Below are positions 53,599 through 62,536 of a DNA stretch of 64,000 nucleotides, in pieces. Where the stretch lies: NCBI GenBank assembly GCA_945889085.1, contig CAMDBM010000001.1, positions 62,001 through 126,000 of the forward strand. The letters are read 5' to 3'. The position numbers and the translations under genes are program-made. Origin of the DNA: WLJO01 sp945889085. Its GTDB lineage: Bacteria > Actinomycetota > Acidimicrobiia > Acidimicrobiales > Ilumatobacteraceae. The first letter of the stretch is position 1, and the number at the start of each line of letters is the position of its first letter. The notes under the pieces are model-generated. The model saw nothing but the letters and a program-made list of their open reading frames with translations. It was not told the origin of the DNA and ran no database searches.

Positions 53599-54828
53599 TC
53601 AGCCCTCGCCGAGATACGCCTTTAGTTGCTCGCGATATCGCGGGTGGCGAAGCTTGTTGAGGGTCTTCGCCTCGATCTGGCGGATGCGTTCACGCGTTAC
53701 GCCAAAGGCCTTGCCGACCTCCTCGAGGGTGCGCGGCTGACCGTCATCGAGGCCAAACCGCATCCGCACCACGTCCTGTTCACGCTCGTGGAACTCCGAG
53801 AGGAGCGACTCCACCACGATCCTCAGTTCGTCGTCGAGTGCTGCCTCGCCAGGATCCCTCGAACTCTGGTCGGGGATGAGATCCCCGAACCGGGCGTCGT
53901 CCTCCTCGCCCACCGGCGCATCCAGCGAGCGGAGGTCCTGCGAGATGCGCAAGATGTCCAGCACCCGCTCCTCGGGCATCCCTGTGCGTTCGGCCAGCTC
54001 GGCAGTCGTTGGGTCCCGCTTGAGGTCCTGCACCAGTTCGCGCTGCACCTTGAGCACCCGGTTGATGTGCTCGACAATGTGCACGGGAATCCGGATGGTG
54101 CGGGACTGATCCGCGATGGCCCGGGTGATGGCCTGACGGATCCACCACGTGGCATAGGTGGAGAACTTGAAACCTTTGGTGTGGTCAAACTTGTCGACCG
54201 CCCGCATCAATCCGAGGTTGCCCTCCTGAATGAGGTCCAGCAACGCCATCTCACGACCGTGATACCGCTTGGCGATCGACACGACCAGACGGAGGTTGGC
54301 CTGGATGAGATCGGACTTGGCGCGCTCGCCGTTGCGCACGGCGCGCTCAAGACGGCGACGATCGATCTCGGCAAGCGTGACGGTCTCCACAACCAGACGG
54401 TCCGCCGCAGCCAGCCCATCAAGAATCGCCTGCGCGAGGCGACGCTCGTCGTCCACGTTGAGCAGACCCACCCGGCCGATCTCGTGGAGGTACATCCGTA
54501 CCGGGTCGGAGGGGTTTCCCGAATCGTGACTGCCCGCCATCCGCTCGGCGCGCTGGCGACGACGGTCCTCGTGGTCGTCCTCCACCAGTTCCTCGACGAC
54601 GTTGTCGATCTGGATGTTGCGGCCGATCAACGCACCGTTCACCTGATGCAACAGATCCTCGCTGAGCTCAACATGACGCAGTACGTGCAGGACGGAGTCG
54701 GCGTGCACAATCCCCGCAGATACGCCATGGGCGATGAGCGAATTCCACTCTGCCGGGTCGATTCCGGAAACCGGTACAACCTCCACCGCGGGCATCATCT
54801 GCGACTGCCCGGTCGTGTCATTCGCCAC
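53599..54828 (-). CDS. rpoD: Principal RNA polymerase sigma factor (RpoD/SigA)
   Basis: A 409-residue primary sigma factor. Region 1.2 includes DPVRMYLHEIGRVGLLNVDD. Region 2 has NLRLVVSIAKRYHGREMALL, GNLGLMRAVDKFDHTKGFKF and STYATWWIRQAITRAIADQS. Region 3 has IRIPVHIVEHINRVLKVQRE. Region 4.2 is the helix-turn-helix TLEEVGKAFGVTRERIRQIE. GTG at 54828 has AGGGGA eight bases upstream. It overlaps the end of dnaG by 11 bp, a compact version of the macromolecular-synthesis pair. Confidence 0.95.
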   Translation of the reverse strand: MANDTTGQSQMMPAVEVVPVSGIDPAEWNSLIAHGVSAGIVHADSVLHVLRHVELSEDLLHQVNGALIGRNIQIDNVVEELVEDDHEDRRRQRAERMAGSHDSGNPSDPVRMYLHEIGRVGLLNVDDERRLAQAILDGLAAADRLVVETVTLAEIDRRRLERAVRNGERAKSDLIQANLRLVVSIAKRYHGREMALLDLIQEGNLGLMRAVDKFDHTKGFKFSTYATWWIRQAITRAIADQSRTIRIPVHIVEHINRVLKVQRELVQDLKRDPTTAELAERTGMPEERVLDILRISQDLRSLDAPVGEEDDARFGDLIPDQSSRDPGEAALDDELRIVVESLLSEFHEREQDVVRMRFGLDDGQPRTLEEVGKAFGVTRERIRQIEAKTLNKLRHPRYREQLKAYLGEG

Positions 54829-56596
54829 GTGAATCGTCCCCTGACTCCAGATGGCTATCGGCAACTCGCCGCTGCAGCCACACTAGCAACGAGTCCGATG
54901 CGTTCTGCGAGGTGCTTATGTCCTCCAATTGCTCGAGGAGGCGCCGGGCCTCAGCATCTTCCCGGATCTCGTCGGGGATGTCCACACGAGTGCGCTTCGC
55001 GAGTTCCCGGCGGACTGCGGCGTTGAGGAGATTGCGTGCCTCGGTGTCCACGTCGATCTCGTCGACGTCCACCACAGCCGCGCGCTCCAGCACGTCACGC
55101 GCCTCGGGATCGCACGACGCAATCGCCGCCTCGAGGTTCCCACCCGAGCTGGCAAGCGCGCGGAATGCGCGCATCGTGGTGTCCTCCGCGAACAACCCGT
55201 CCACCAACCACGGCGCGATCGCGTCCCAGCGCTGCACGAGCAGGGCAACGGCGACGAACTCCTTGGTGTCACCCGAGCGACGGCGTTCCGACGGGACGTT
55301 GACGACAACCGGGCGGCGGCCACCGCGCTGCGCTGCGGCGACGAGGTCCGAGATGGGCAGTGACAGACGCGCCGCAACCTCCCCGGCGTACAGGCCGCGC
55401 ACCGTTGCATTCGGGTGCTCGCCGATCACTGCCATTGCGGCCTCGGCTGCGCGTGCGCGCTGCTCGGGGGACTGCGCGGGTCGGCTCGCGAGCGCTCGCT
55501 GCACCCGGAAGCCGAGGAACGGCTCTGCGGTGTCGACCGCTCGCTTCAGGCCCTCGGGGTCGTTGCTCGCCATGTCCGCCGGGTCCTTGCCCTGAGGGAA
55601 GTGCGCCACCGACACCTCCACCTGGTACTTCTCCTCCCACTCATAGAACTTCTCGGCCGCGCCCTGGCCCGCCGCGTCCGCGTCGAACGCCAGCACCACA
55701 CGGCTCGCGTACCGCTTGAGCAGTTTGACGTGCTCCTCGGTGAACGCCGTGCCGCACGTGGCCACGGCCCGGCGCAGACCGGCACGGTGGAATCCGATGA
55801 CGTCGGTGTAGCCCTCGCACACGATCACCTGATTGCTGTTTACCGCATCGGCCTTCGCCCAGTTGAGGCCGTACAGGACCCGTGACTTCGAGTAGAGCGG
55901 CGTCTCGGAGGAGTTCTTGTACTTCGCGGGGTCCGCCGAGCCGGGCAGTACCCGCCCGCCGATCGCGACTGGTTCCCCCTCCGGCGTGAAGATCGGGAAC
56001 AGGACTCGCGCCCGGAACGCGTCCTGCAACTTGTTCCGCCGGTTGTTGAACGCGAGACCGAGCGTGGTGAGCACCTCATCGGGAAGCTTCACGTCACGCG
56101 ACAGTTGGTCCCAGTCGTCGGGTGCCCAACCGATGCGGAACTGCCGGGCCACCTCCCCCGTGAGACCCCGGCTGCGCAGGTAGTCCCTCGCCTCGCGGGC
56201 ATCGGGCGCCGTGAGCAGGCGCTGGTGGTACCACTCCACAACCTGCTCCATCGCCTCGACGAGTTGCTTGCGCCGACCGCGGTCACGCGCCTCGCTGCCG
56301 CTCGAGTACGTGAGCACGATGCCCACCTTGCCCGCAAGCTTCTCCACGGAGGTCACGAAATCGACATGCTCCATGTCCTGAATGAACTTGAACACATCGC
56401 CCGACGCGCCGCAGCCGAAGCAGCGGTAGCGCTGGGTCTGCTCCCGAACGTTGAACGAGCCGGACTTCTCTGCGTGGAACGGGCAGAGGCCCACCCAGTT
56501 GCGCCCGACCCTCCTCAGGGCCACATAGGGCTGGATGATGTCGACGAGGGAGGTCGCCGAACGGACCTTCTCGATGTCGTCCTCCGCGATCCCCAT
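54818..56596 (-). CDS. dnaG: DNA primase DnaG
   Basis: Synthesises RNA primers at the replication fork. The 592-residue protein has the N-terminal CHC2 zinc ribbon (Cys38, His41, Cys59, Cys62 in LCPFHAEKSG and YRCFGCGASG). The catalytic core has TOPRIM acidic motifs (VIVCEGYTDVIGFHRAG, VVLAFDADAAGQGAAEKFY). A helical C-terminal domain for helicase binding completes it. It is slightly shorter than E. coli DnaG but complete. ATG at 56596 is used. rpoD overlaps its 3' end. Confidence 0.95.
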   Translation of the reverse strand: MGIAEDDIEKVRSATSLVDIIQPYVALRRVGRNWVGLCPFHAEKSGSFNVREQTQRYRCFGCGASGDVFKFIQDMEHVDFVTSVEKLAGKVGIVLTYSSGSEARDRGRRKQLVEAMEQVVEWYHQRLLTAPDAREARDYLRSRGLTGEVARQFRIGWAPDDWDQLSRDVKLPDEVLTTLGLAFNNRRNKLQDAFRARVLFPIFTPEGEPVAIGGRVLPGSADPAKYKNSSETPLYSKSRVLYGLNWAKADAVNSNQVIVCEGYTDVIGFHRAGLRRAVATCGTAFTEEHVKLLKRYASRVVLAFDADAAGQGAAEKFYEWEEKYQVEVSVAHFPQGKDPADMASNDPEGLKRAVDTAEPFLGFRVQRALASRPAQSPEQRARAAEAAMAVIGEHPNATVRGLYAGEVAARLSLPISDLVAAAQRGGRRPVVVNVPSERRRSGDTKEFVAVALLVQRWDAIAPWLVDGLFAEDTTMRAFRALASSGGNLEAAIASCDPEARDVLERAAVVDVDEIDVDTEARNLLNAAVRRELAKRTRVDIPDEIREDAEARRLLEQLEDISTSQNASDSLLVWLQRRVADSHLESGDDSRGE

Positions 56597-56622
56597 GCGG
56601 CGAGGTTAGCGATCCCTCGGGC

Positions 56623-57675
56623 TCAGCTCTCCTCGGGCGGGAGGTCCAGCACCGGTTCTGCCCCGCCTGGGACCGACTCGATCGTGTCGAGCGCCCCGGG
56701 ATGGCGGGTGAGGCGCATTGACGTGAGCACCGACATCACGAGCACGAGGACGATGACCATGAGCGACAGCCAGGTGTCGATGTGGACCCAACGGCTGATG
56801 ACCATCTTGATGCCGACGAACCCGAGGATGATCGCGAGGCCCTGCTGCAGATAGCTGAAGCGTGCACGCATGTCCGCAAGGAGGAAATAGAGCGCCCGGA
56901 GGCCCATGATCGCGAACGCGTTGGAGGAGAACACAATGAACTGCTCCCGCGAGACGGCAAGAACGGCCGGCACGGAGTCCACCGCGAACACCACGTCCGT
57001 GCTCTCAACCAGCACGAGCACAGCGAGCAGCGGCGTGGCGAGTCGCTTACCGTTCCGGCGAACAAACAGTTTCTGGCCGTCGTACTCCGGGGTGGAGGGC
57101 ACAACCCTGCGAACAATCCGCAGGAACCTGCTCTTCTCGGGCGTGAACTCCTCGTCATCCTCGCCGGAGAACGCAAGCTTGATCCCTGTGTAGATGAGGA
57201 AGCCGCCGAACACGAACATCACCCAGTCGAACTTCTCAATGAGTGCGACTCCGGCGACGATGAAGATGGCCCGGAGCACGAGCGCCCCGAAGATGCCCCA
57301 GAACAGCACACGGTGCTGGAACTGCACGGGTACGGCGAACGTGACGAAGATCAGCGCCCAGACAAAGACATTGTCGACCGAGAGGCTCTTCTCGATCAGG
57401 AAGCCGCTGAGGTACTCCACGCCCGCGTCCTGACCCCAGGACGCAATCACGACGAAGGTGAACGCGAGCCCGATCGCTGTCCATCCAAGCCACTCGATTG
57501 CCGCCCGCTTCAACGACAGGATCTTGGGAACCCGGTGCAGCACGAGGATGTCGAACAGCAACAGCACGGAGATCGCGCCGATCAGCGCGACCCACGCCCA
57601 AACCGATACGTCGAGATCAACGAACTTGTCCCGGCCTGCCGAGGAGACCCGCCCGGCGAGTGCTGCGATGTACAT
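56623..57675 (-). CDS. TerC/Alx-family integral membrane protein
   Basis: A 350-residue protein with about eight transmembrane helices. The two family motifs are KSLSVDNVFVWALIF and ESTDVVFAVDSVPAVLAV, whose acidic residues lie in the membrane. Related proteins have been linked to tellurite resistance and to manganese export and loading of exported metalloproteins. It starts three bases after the AIM24-type gene stops, so the two are co-transcribed. No yybP-ykoY riboswitch can fit in front of it. Confidence 0.9.
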   Translation of the reverse strand: MYIAALAGRVSSAGRDKFVDLDVSVWAWVALIGAISVLLLFDILVLHRVPKILSLKRAAIEWLGWTAIGLAFTFVVIASWGQDAGVEYLSGFLIEKSLSVDNVFVWALIFVTFAVPVQFQHRVLFWGIFGALVLRAIFIVAGVALIEKFDWVMFVFGGFLIYTGIKLAFSGEDDEEFTPEKSRFLRIVRRVVPSTPEYDGQKLFVRRNGKRLATPLLAVLVLVESTDVVFAVDSVPAVLAVSREQFIVFSSNAFAIMGLRALYFLLADMRARFSYLQQGLAIILGFVGIKMVISRWVHIDTWLSLMVIVLVLVMSVLTSMRLTRHPGALDTIESVPGGAEPVLDLPPEES

Positions 57676-57678
57676 GCG

Positions 57679-58410
57679 TCAGTCCCGACCCAGCAGGCCG
57701 CCGAGCGCCCCGCCCATCCCGCCGGGTCCGGAGTTGCCGGTCCCGAGTGCGGCCTTGATCCAGCCGAGCAGTTCCGACGGGTTGCGGGTCTGGGACCAGA
57801 TCCTGCCCGGGCCGGTGAAGTCCAGCACAAGGCCCTCACCGCTCTTGAACGTCTGCACCAGGCCACCCGTGACCTTGCGCAGTTGCATGGACACCGTGGA
57901 CTCGTAGGCAACCATGTGGCCGGTGTCGAGCGAGATGGTCTGGCCCGCGGCCAGGTCCCACACCTCGAGCGCGCCGTAACACGCAAACACCACGGGACCG
58001 CTGCCCTCAGCGCGAACGATGAAGCCACCCTCGCTGCCGAACAGGTTCTTGAACCCGCCCCACTGCGCGTCGATGGTCACGCCGTTGGCGTTCGCGAGCC
58101 ACGAGCCCTTCTGGATGAACAGCGGGAGGGTGGGCTGCACCTCGTAGCTGATGATGTCGCCGGGGAGTCGCGCAGCGACGTCTACGAAACCGCCCTGCGC
58201 AGGTGCCGTGTAGGTGCTCACGAAGAAACTCTCACCACCGAGCGCCGCCCGCTTCAGCGACTTGAGCATCCCGCCCTCTGCCTTGGAGTGCAGCGTCACA
58301 CCGGCCGACATGGCCATCATCGCGCCGGACTCCACCTTGACCTCCTCGCCACCTGCGAGCGTGATCCGTGCCACTCCGTATGCCGGGCCTTGACGGGTTT
58401 GAACCTGCAT
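57679..58410 (-). CDS. AIM24/TIGR00266-family protein
   Basis: A 243-residue beta-rich protein of the mitochondrial-biogenesis AIM24 family. Blocks include VESGAMMAMSAGVTLHSKAE, GGESFFVSTYTAPAQGGFVD and GSWLANANGVTIDAQWGGFK. The C-terminus is Gly-rich and may interact with a membrane or partner. The biochemical role is unknown. A strong AGGAGG precedes ATG 58410. It is the first gene of a pair with terC. Confidence 0.9.
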   Translation of the reverse strand: MQVQTRQGPAYGVARITLAGGEEVKVESGAMMAMSAGVTLHSKAEGGMLKSLKRAALGGESFFVSTYTAPAQGGFVDVAARLPGDIISYEVQPTLPLFIQKGSWLANANGVTIDAQWGGFKNLFGSEGGFIVRAEGSGPVVFACYGALEVWDLAAGQTISLDTGHMVAYESTVSMQLRKVTGGLVQTFKSGEGLVLDFTGPGRIWSQTRNPSELLGWIKAALGTGNSGPGGMGGALGGLLGRD

Positions 58411-58563
58411 GTCTTCCTCCTCAGAAACCGATGTAATTGTAGTTCCGCGGCACCCGCGACCGTGGCAGCAACCGTGACAGGAGCCGATGATCGAACGGGC
58501 AGACGTATCCCTCCGCTGCGTGCGCTACCGGCGCCGCGAACCAGCCTTCGGGTGCTGGTCCAT

Positions 58564-59280
58564 ATGATGACGGATGTGCCGGCACTTCGACTCCTCGGCT
58601 TCCCGGTCCGGGTGAAGCCCGGCTTCCTCGCGTTCCTCGCACTCGTCATCATCTGGAACCCGGGCGTTGGCTGGAAGTTCGCGATCGCCATCACGATCTT
58701 CTCGCTGGTCCATGAACTCGGCCATGCCACCGCAGCCAAGCGCCTCGGCGCCCAACCCGAAATTGCCCTCGACTTCCTCGCCGGCTCCACCCGGTACACC
58801 CCGCCCCGCCCGATCACCCCGATCGAACGCGCCTGGGTCGCGGTATCCGGCCCCGCTGTGGAGATCGTCCTCGGACTCGTCGTGCTCGGCGTCATGCGTG
58901 TCAACCCGCTCGACATTCCTCAGGTCTTCGAGTCGCAGGTGGCCGGCGTGGTCTGGATCGCTGGCCCGGTCTTCGGGTTCCTCAACCTGCTGCCGATACT
59001 CCCGCTCGACGGCGGTCACGTGCTCTCCGGTGCCCTCGAGAGCATCTGGCCGAGCCACGGCGGCATCGTGGCTATTGCGTTCAGTGCTGCGGTCACGCTC
59101 GCTGTCGGCGTGGTGACGCTCCTCGAGCCCGCCGCGCGCTGGCTCGCGCCGTTCGCGCTCATGCTGCTCGTGCTGCAGATCTGGCCGCTCGTGCCCCAGC
59201 GCACACGGGGCACACGTCGGCGCGCCACCCGACCCGCACCCGCAGATGCCGACGCCGAGCCCGTCGCGAGCGAAGCCTAG
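58564..59280 (+). CDS. M50-family (site-2 protease-type) membrane metalloprotease
   Basis: A 238-residue protein with about five to six transmembrane helices. The zinc site His50/Glu51/His54 lies in SLVHELGHATAAKRLG, and the third ligand in NLLPILPLDGGHVLSG. It is the short form without PDZ or CBS domains. It may cleave membrane-bound regulators; the substrate is unknown. The start is ATG 58564 or the next ATG at 58567; the long open frame upstream is antisense to TerC and AIM24. Its last 4 bp overlap the glyS stop. Confidence 0.87.
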   Translation: MMTDVPALRLLGFPVRVKPGFLAFLALVIIWNPGVGWKFAIAITIFSLVHELGHATAAKRLGAQPEIALDFLAGSTRYTPPRPITPIERAWVAVSGPAVEIVLGLVVLGVMRVNPLDIPQVFESQVAGVVWIAGPVFGFLNLLPILPLDGGHVLSGALESIWPSHGGIVAIAFSAAVTLAVGVVTLLEPAARWLAPFALMLLVLQIWPLVPQRTRGTRRRATRPAPADADAEPVASEA

Positions 59281-60587
59281 AAGCCAAGCCGGGCGAGCAG
59301 TTCGCCCATCAGCGAGTCGATCGGCACCCGAACCTGCTCGGTGGTGTCGCGATCCCGGATGGTGACGGCGTTGTCCTCGAGCGAGTCGAAGTCGACCGTG
59401 ACACACAGCGGAGTGCCCACCTCGTCCTGACGGCGGTACCGGCGACCGATCGACTGCGTGTCGTCGTAGTCCACCATGTACCGATCCGAGATGGTTCGGT
59501 GAATCTGCTTGGCGAGCGGTGTGAGCGTGTCCTTCTTGGAGAGCGGCAGCACTGCCACTTTGAACGGCGCGAGACGCGGGTGCAGCCTCAGGATGGTCCG
59601 CAGCTCCCCACCGACCTCGTCCTCGTCGTAGGCAGCCAGCAGGAACGCAGCCATCGTGCGTGTTGCTCCCGCTGCAGGTTCCACGACGTACGGCACGTAC
59701 CGCTCGTTCGTCGCTTGGTCGAAGAAGTCGAGCTTCTCGCCGGAGTGGGTAGCGTGCTGCTTGAGGTCGTAGTCGGTGCGCTGGGCGATGCCCTCGAGCT
59801 CGCCCCAGCCCCAGGGGAAGAGGAACTCCACGTCGCTCGTGCCCGCCGAGTAGTGCGAGAGCTCGTCGGCGTCATGTGCACGCAGACGGAGCATCTCGCT
59901 CGGAATGCCGAGCCCCACGTACCAGTTGAGGCGCTCGCTGCACCAATACTCGTACCACTGCGGGCCCTCGGCGGGCGGCACGAAGAACTCCAGTTCCATC
60001 TGCTCAAACTCGCGGGTGCGGAAGATGAAGTTGCCGGGCGTGATCTCGTTGCGGAAGCTCTTGCCCACCTGCGCAATACCGAACGGCGGCTTTTTGCGCG
60101 ACGTTTGGAGCACGTTAGCGAAGTTGACGAACATGCCCTGGGCCGTCTCCGGGCGCAGGTACACCTCCGCGCCCGAGCCCTCGATGGGCCCGGCATGGGT
60201 CTTGAACATCAGGTTGAACGCACGCGCCTCGGTGAAGGAGTCCTTCGCCCCGCAGCCCGGGCAAATGGAACGATCATCGAGGTGGTCCTCCCGGAAGCGC
60301 TGCTTGCACGACGTGCAGTCCACGAGCGGATCGGTGAAATTGGCAAGGTGACCGCTGGCCTCCCACACCGCCGGCGGGGCGAGGATGGCCGCGTCGATCA
60401 GTACCGTGTCGTCACGCTGCTGCACCATCGCGCGCACCCACGCGTCCTTGACATTGCGCAGCATGAGGGCACCGAGCGGGCCGTAGTCGTACGAGGAGCG
60501 GAACCCGCCGTAGATCTCTGCCGAGGGATAGACGAACCCCCGTCGCTTGCAGAGGTTGACGATCTGTTCCAGGTCCTTGGCGGGCAT
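59277..60587 (-). CDS. glyS: Glycyl-tRNA synthetase (dimeric class II type)
   Basis: Charges tRNA-Gly. The 436-residue protein begins MPAKDLEQIVNLCKRRGFVY. Class II motifs are GSGAEVYLRPETAQGMFVNF, VGKSFRNEITPGNFIFRTRE and VEPAAGATRTMAAFLLAAYD. A zinc-like insertion is given by CTSCKQRF and CPGCGA. The C-terminal anticodon-binding domain (PFKVAVLPLSKKDTL) is complete. ATG at 60587 is chosen; the longer frame upstream is a shadow of the divergent lipoprotein gene. Confidence 0.94.
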   Translation of the reverse strand: MPAKDLEQIVNLCKRRGFVYPSAEIYGGFRSSYDYGPLGALMLRNVKDAWVRAMVQQRDDTVLIDAAILAPPAVWEASGHLANFTDPLVDCTSCKQRFREDHLDDRSICPGCGAKDSFTEARAFNLMFKTHAGPIEGSGAEVYLRPETAQGMFVNFANVLQTSRKKPPFGIAQVGKSFRNEITPGNFIFRTREFEQMELEFFVPPAEGPQWYEYWCSERLNWYVGLGIPSEMLRLRAHDADELSHYSAGTSDVEFLFPWGWGELEGIAQRTDYDLKQHATHSGEKLDFFDQATNERYVPYVVEPAAGATRTMAAFLLAAYDEDEVGGELRTILRLHPRLAPFKVAVLPLSKKDTLTPLAKQIHRTISDRYMVDYDDTQSIGRRYRRQDEVGTPLCVTVDFDSLEDNAVTIRDRDTTEQVRVPIDSLMGELLARLGF

Positions 60588-60672
60588 AGACGCCCAAGGA
60601 TACGGCGACGCGATGCCCCGGACGCGCCGGGCGCGGTCGTTGCCCCCCGGACGTGCCGTACGGTTGGGTCTG

Positions 60673-61728
60673 ATGACTCCCCGACGCAGTCGACCCGCAC
60701 TGATCGTTCCTGCGTTCATCGGCACCGTGGCCGTTGCGCTGCTCGGGTGCGGGTCGGGCTCCTCTTCACCGATCCCGTCCTCCACCTCGACCTCCGGGAG
60801 CACAACAGCCGGGGTGCCCACCACGGAGGCATCGACCACCGAACCACCGACCAGCACCGGACCGACGACTGCTGCGCCGAGCGCCTCCGGCGGGGAGAGC
60901 GACACCGTCTGTGGTCCGTTGCAGCCGATCGGCGTGCGGGCGAGGGTGATCTCCACCGGTGAGGTGGACTGGTCCGGGTCCGGACGCCGGGACACGACGG
61001 TCACTGTCTACGAGACCGCTTCGGACACGGCCGATTTCCGAATCCGCGTGGACCGAGCCGGCGCGGGTTCCGAGATGGCCATCATCATGACGAACCCTGT
61101 CGAGTCGGGATCCCCCGGTGGTGCGCCGGTTACCGGCGAGCCGGCGTTCATCGTCGCGACGCAGGCGGACGGCGCGGTATCGGGAACGAATCCGGAGGAA
61201 CTGCTCGTACGGGTCGGGTTTGTCGCCCCCCGCAAGCTGAACGGTGTGCTGCAGAGCGGCGGCTATGACGTAGCCGTGTTCTTCCGTTACGGCAACGGCT
61301 GTATCGACCGGTTCCGCGGTGCCGACGACCTCGAGCTCGTGTTCCCTATCCGCGCCGGCGGCCCGTCGATGTCCGGCTTGGCATGCGTCACCGCGGTGGA
61401 TTCGGCCCGCCCCGATAACTACCTCGTTCTCACTACGGCCACCCGCAAGCAGGGCCGGAACGTTCCGAGCGCGCTGTACGTCACGCACGAGTACCCACAG
61501 ATCCGCGGCGGATCGGCTGTTGCGCCGGCGGGCACGACGTCCGGCCAACTGCTGGACGGTCCGGACATCGCCGACGACGTCCTCGACTACCAGAACACCA
61601 CCTCCCCCCTGCTGCGCTACTCGAGCATCACCGGATGCGAACTGGACTCCGCAGACATCGGCGACCACGGCGACGAACAGGTTGATGACGGCGACAGCCC
61701 CTCGGACGAAGAAGGCGTCATCGACTGA
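60673..61728 (+). CDS. Predicted lipoprotein with Thr/Ser-rich linker, unknown
   Basis: A 351-residue protein with a type II signal peptide and lipobox LLGC near residue 26. A low-complexity Ser/Thr/Pro linker of about 60 residues follows. The globular domain carries Cys in VCGPLQPIG, NGCIDRF, GLACVTAV and TGCELDS. The C-terminus is very acidic (HGDEQVDDGDSPSDEEG). It probably sits on the outer face of the cell membrane. No family was recognised. It ends 5 bp before the convergent recO stop. Confidence 0.72.
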   Translation: MTPRRSRPALIVPAFIGTVAVALLGCGSGSSSPIPSSTSTSGSTTAGVPTTEASTTEPPTSTGPTTAAPSASGGESDTVCGPLQPIGVRARVISTGEVDWSGSGRRDTTVTVYETASDTADFRIRVDRAGAGSEMAIIMTNPVESGSPGGAPVTGEPAFIVATQADGAVSGTNPEELLVRVGFVAPRKLNGVLQSGGYDVAVFFRYGNGCIDRFRGADDLELVFPIRAGGPSMSGLACVTAVDSARPDNYLVLTTATRKQGRNVPSALYVTHEYPQIRGGSAVAPAGTTSGQLLDGPDIADDVLDYQNTTSPLLRYSSITGCELDSADIGDHGDEQVDDGDSPSDEEGVID

Positions 61729-61733
61729 AGCCG

Positions 61734-62471
61734 CTAGGCGGGTCGGTCACCACGCTCGAACATCGCGACCGATTTGAGCCGGCGGTCGATGTGATGCTCA
61801 ATCGCAGCAGTTGCGAGATGACCGACCTCGGCGGTCGCCGACGATGCGGGCTCGTCGAGGGCCGCGTTCAGCTGTCCACCGAGGATCATCCGCGTGATCC
61901 GGAGCGCCTCCGGCGACATGGGCCGACCGCGTCGGCAGGACCTGCAGAGCACTCCGCCCTCGTGCATGTCAAAGGCCACCAGCACGGCATCCGGTTCTGC
62001 GGCGCCGCATCCGACGCACGAGTCGAGCTGGGGCTGGACCCCTTCGGAGGCCAACACCTTCCAGTAGAACGCCGGCACGACCACCGGCGAGGGCCGCGTA
62101 CCGAGGGTGCGAAGCGCACCGACCAGCATCCGGTACAGCGCAGGCGCCGGCTCGCGATCCATCGCGACGTGGTCGACCACCTCGACCATCGCCAGTCCCT
62201 GCGTCAAACGATCGAGATCGCTGAGCAGCGGTGCCGGACTGTCGATGGTGTCCACCTGGCTGACCACGTCGAGGTTCCGTCCCTCGTACATGAGCAGACT
62301 CAGGTGACACAACGGCTCGAGACGTCCTCCGAAGCGGCTCTTCGTCTTGCGAACGCCCTTGGCCACCGCCCGAACCTTGCCGTGGCCGGCAGTGAGCAAC
62401 ACGATGATCCGGTCGGCCTCACCAAGTTTGTACGTGCGCAGCACGACACCCGTATCGCGGTACAGGGTCAT
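61734..62471 (-). CDS. recO: DNA repair protein RecO
   Basis: Part of the RecFOR pathway, annealing complementary strands and helping load RecA. The 245-residue protein has an N-terminal OB fold (YRDTGVVLRTYKLGEADRII, GKVRAVAKGVRKTKSRFGGR). A helical C-terminal domain carries the zinc site CVGCG and CRSCRRG. It is full length. ATG at 62471 is used. It is divergent from the DinG-type helicase with 65 bp between starts. Confidence 0.94.
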   Translation of the reverse strand: MTLYRDTGVVLRTYKLGEADRIIVLLTAGHGKVRAVAKGVRKTKSRFGGRLEPLCHLSLLMYEGRNLDVVSQVDTIDSPAPLLSDLDRLTQGLAMVEVVDHVAMDREPAPALYRMLVGALRTLGTRPSPVVVPAFYWKVLASEGVQPQLDSCVGCGAAEPDAVLVAFDMHEGGVLCRSCRRGRPMSPEALRITRMILGGQLNAALDEPASSATAEVGHLATAAIEHHIDRRLKSVAMFERGDRPA

Positions 62472-62536
62472 CGCGGGCTTGCGTAGACGTCGATGCCCCT
62501 CATCCTACGTGTACCCCCAGTAGGGTCGGTTGGACC

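Noticed and set aside
53626..55026. 466-codon plus-strand frame opposite rpoD
   Set aside because: Shadow of the rpoD and dnaG genes; no family features.
57676..57678. yybP-ykoY manganese riboswitch before terC
   Set aside because: Only three bases separate terC from the gene upstream.
56782..58563. Long plus-strand extension upstream of the M50 protease
   Set aside because: It is antisense to terC and the AIM24 gene, which have clear families and good ribosome-binding sites. Only the part from 58564 looks like protease.
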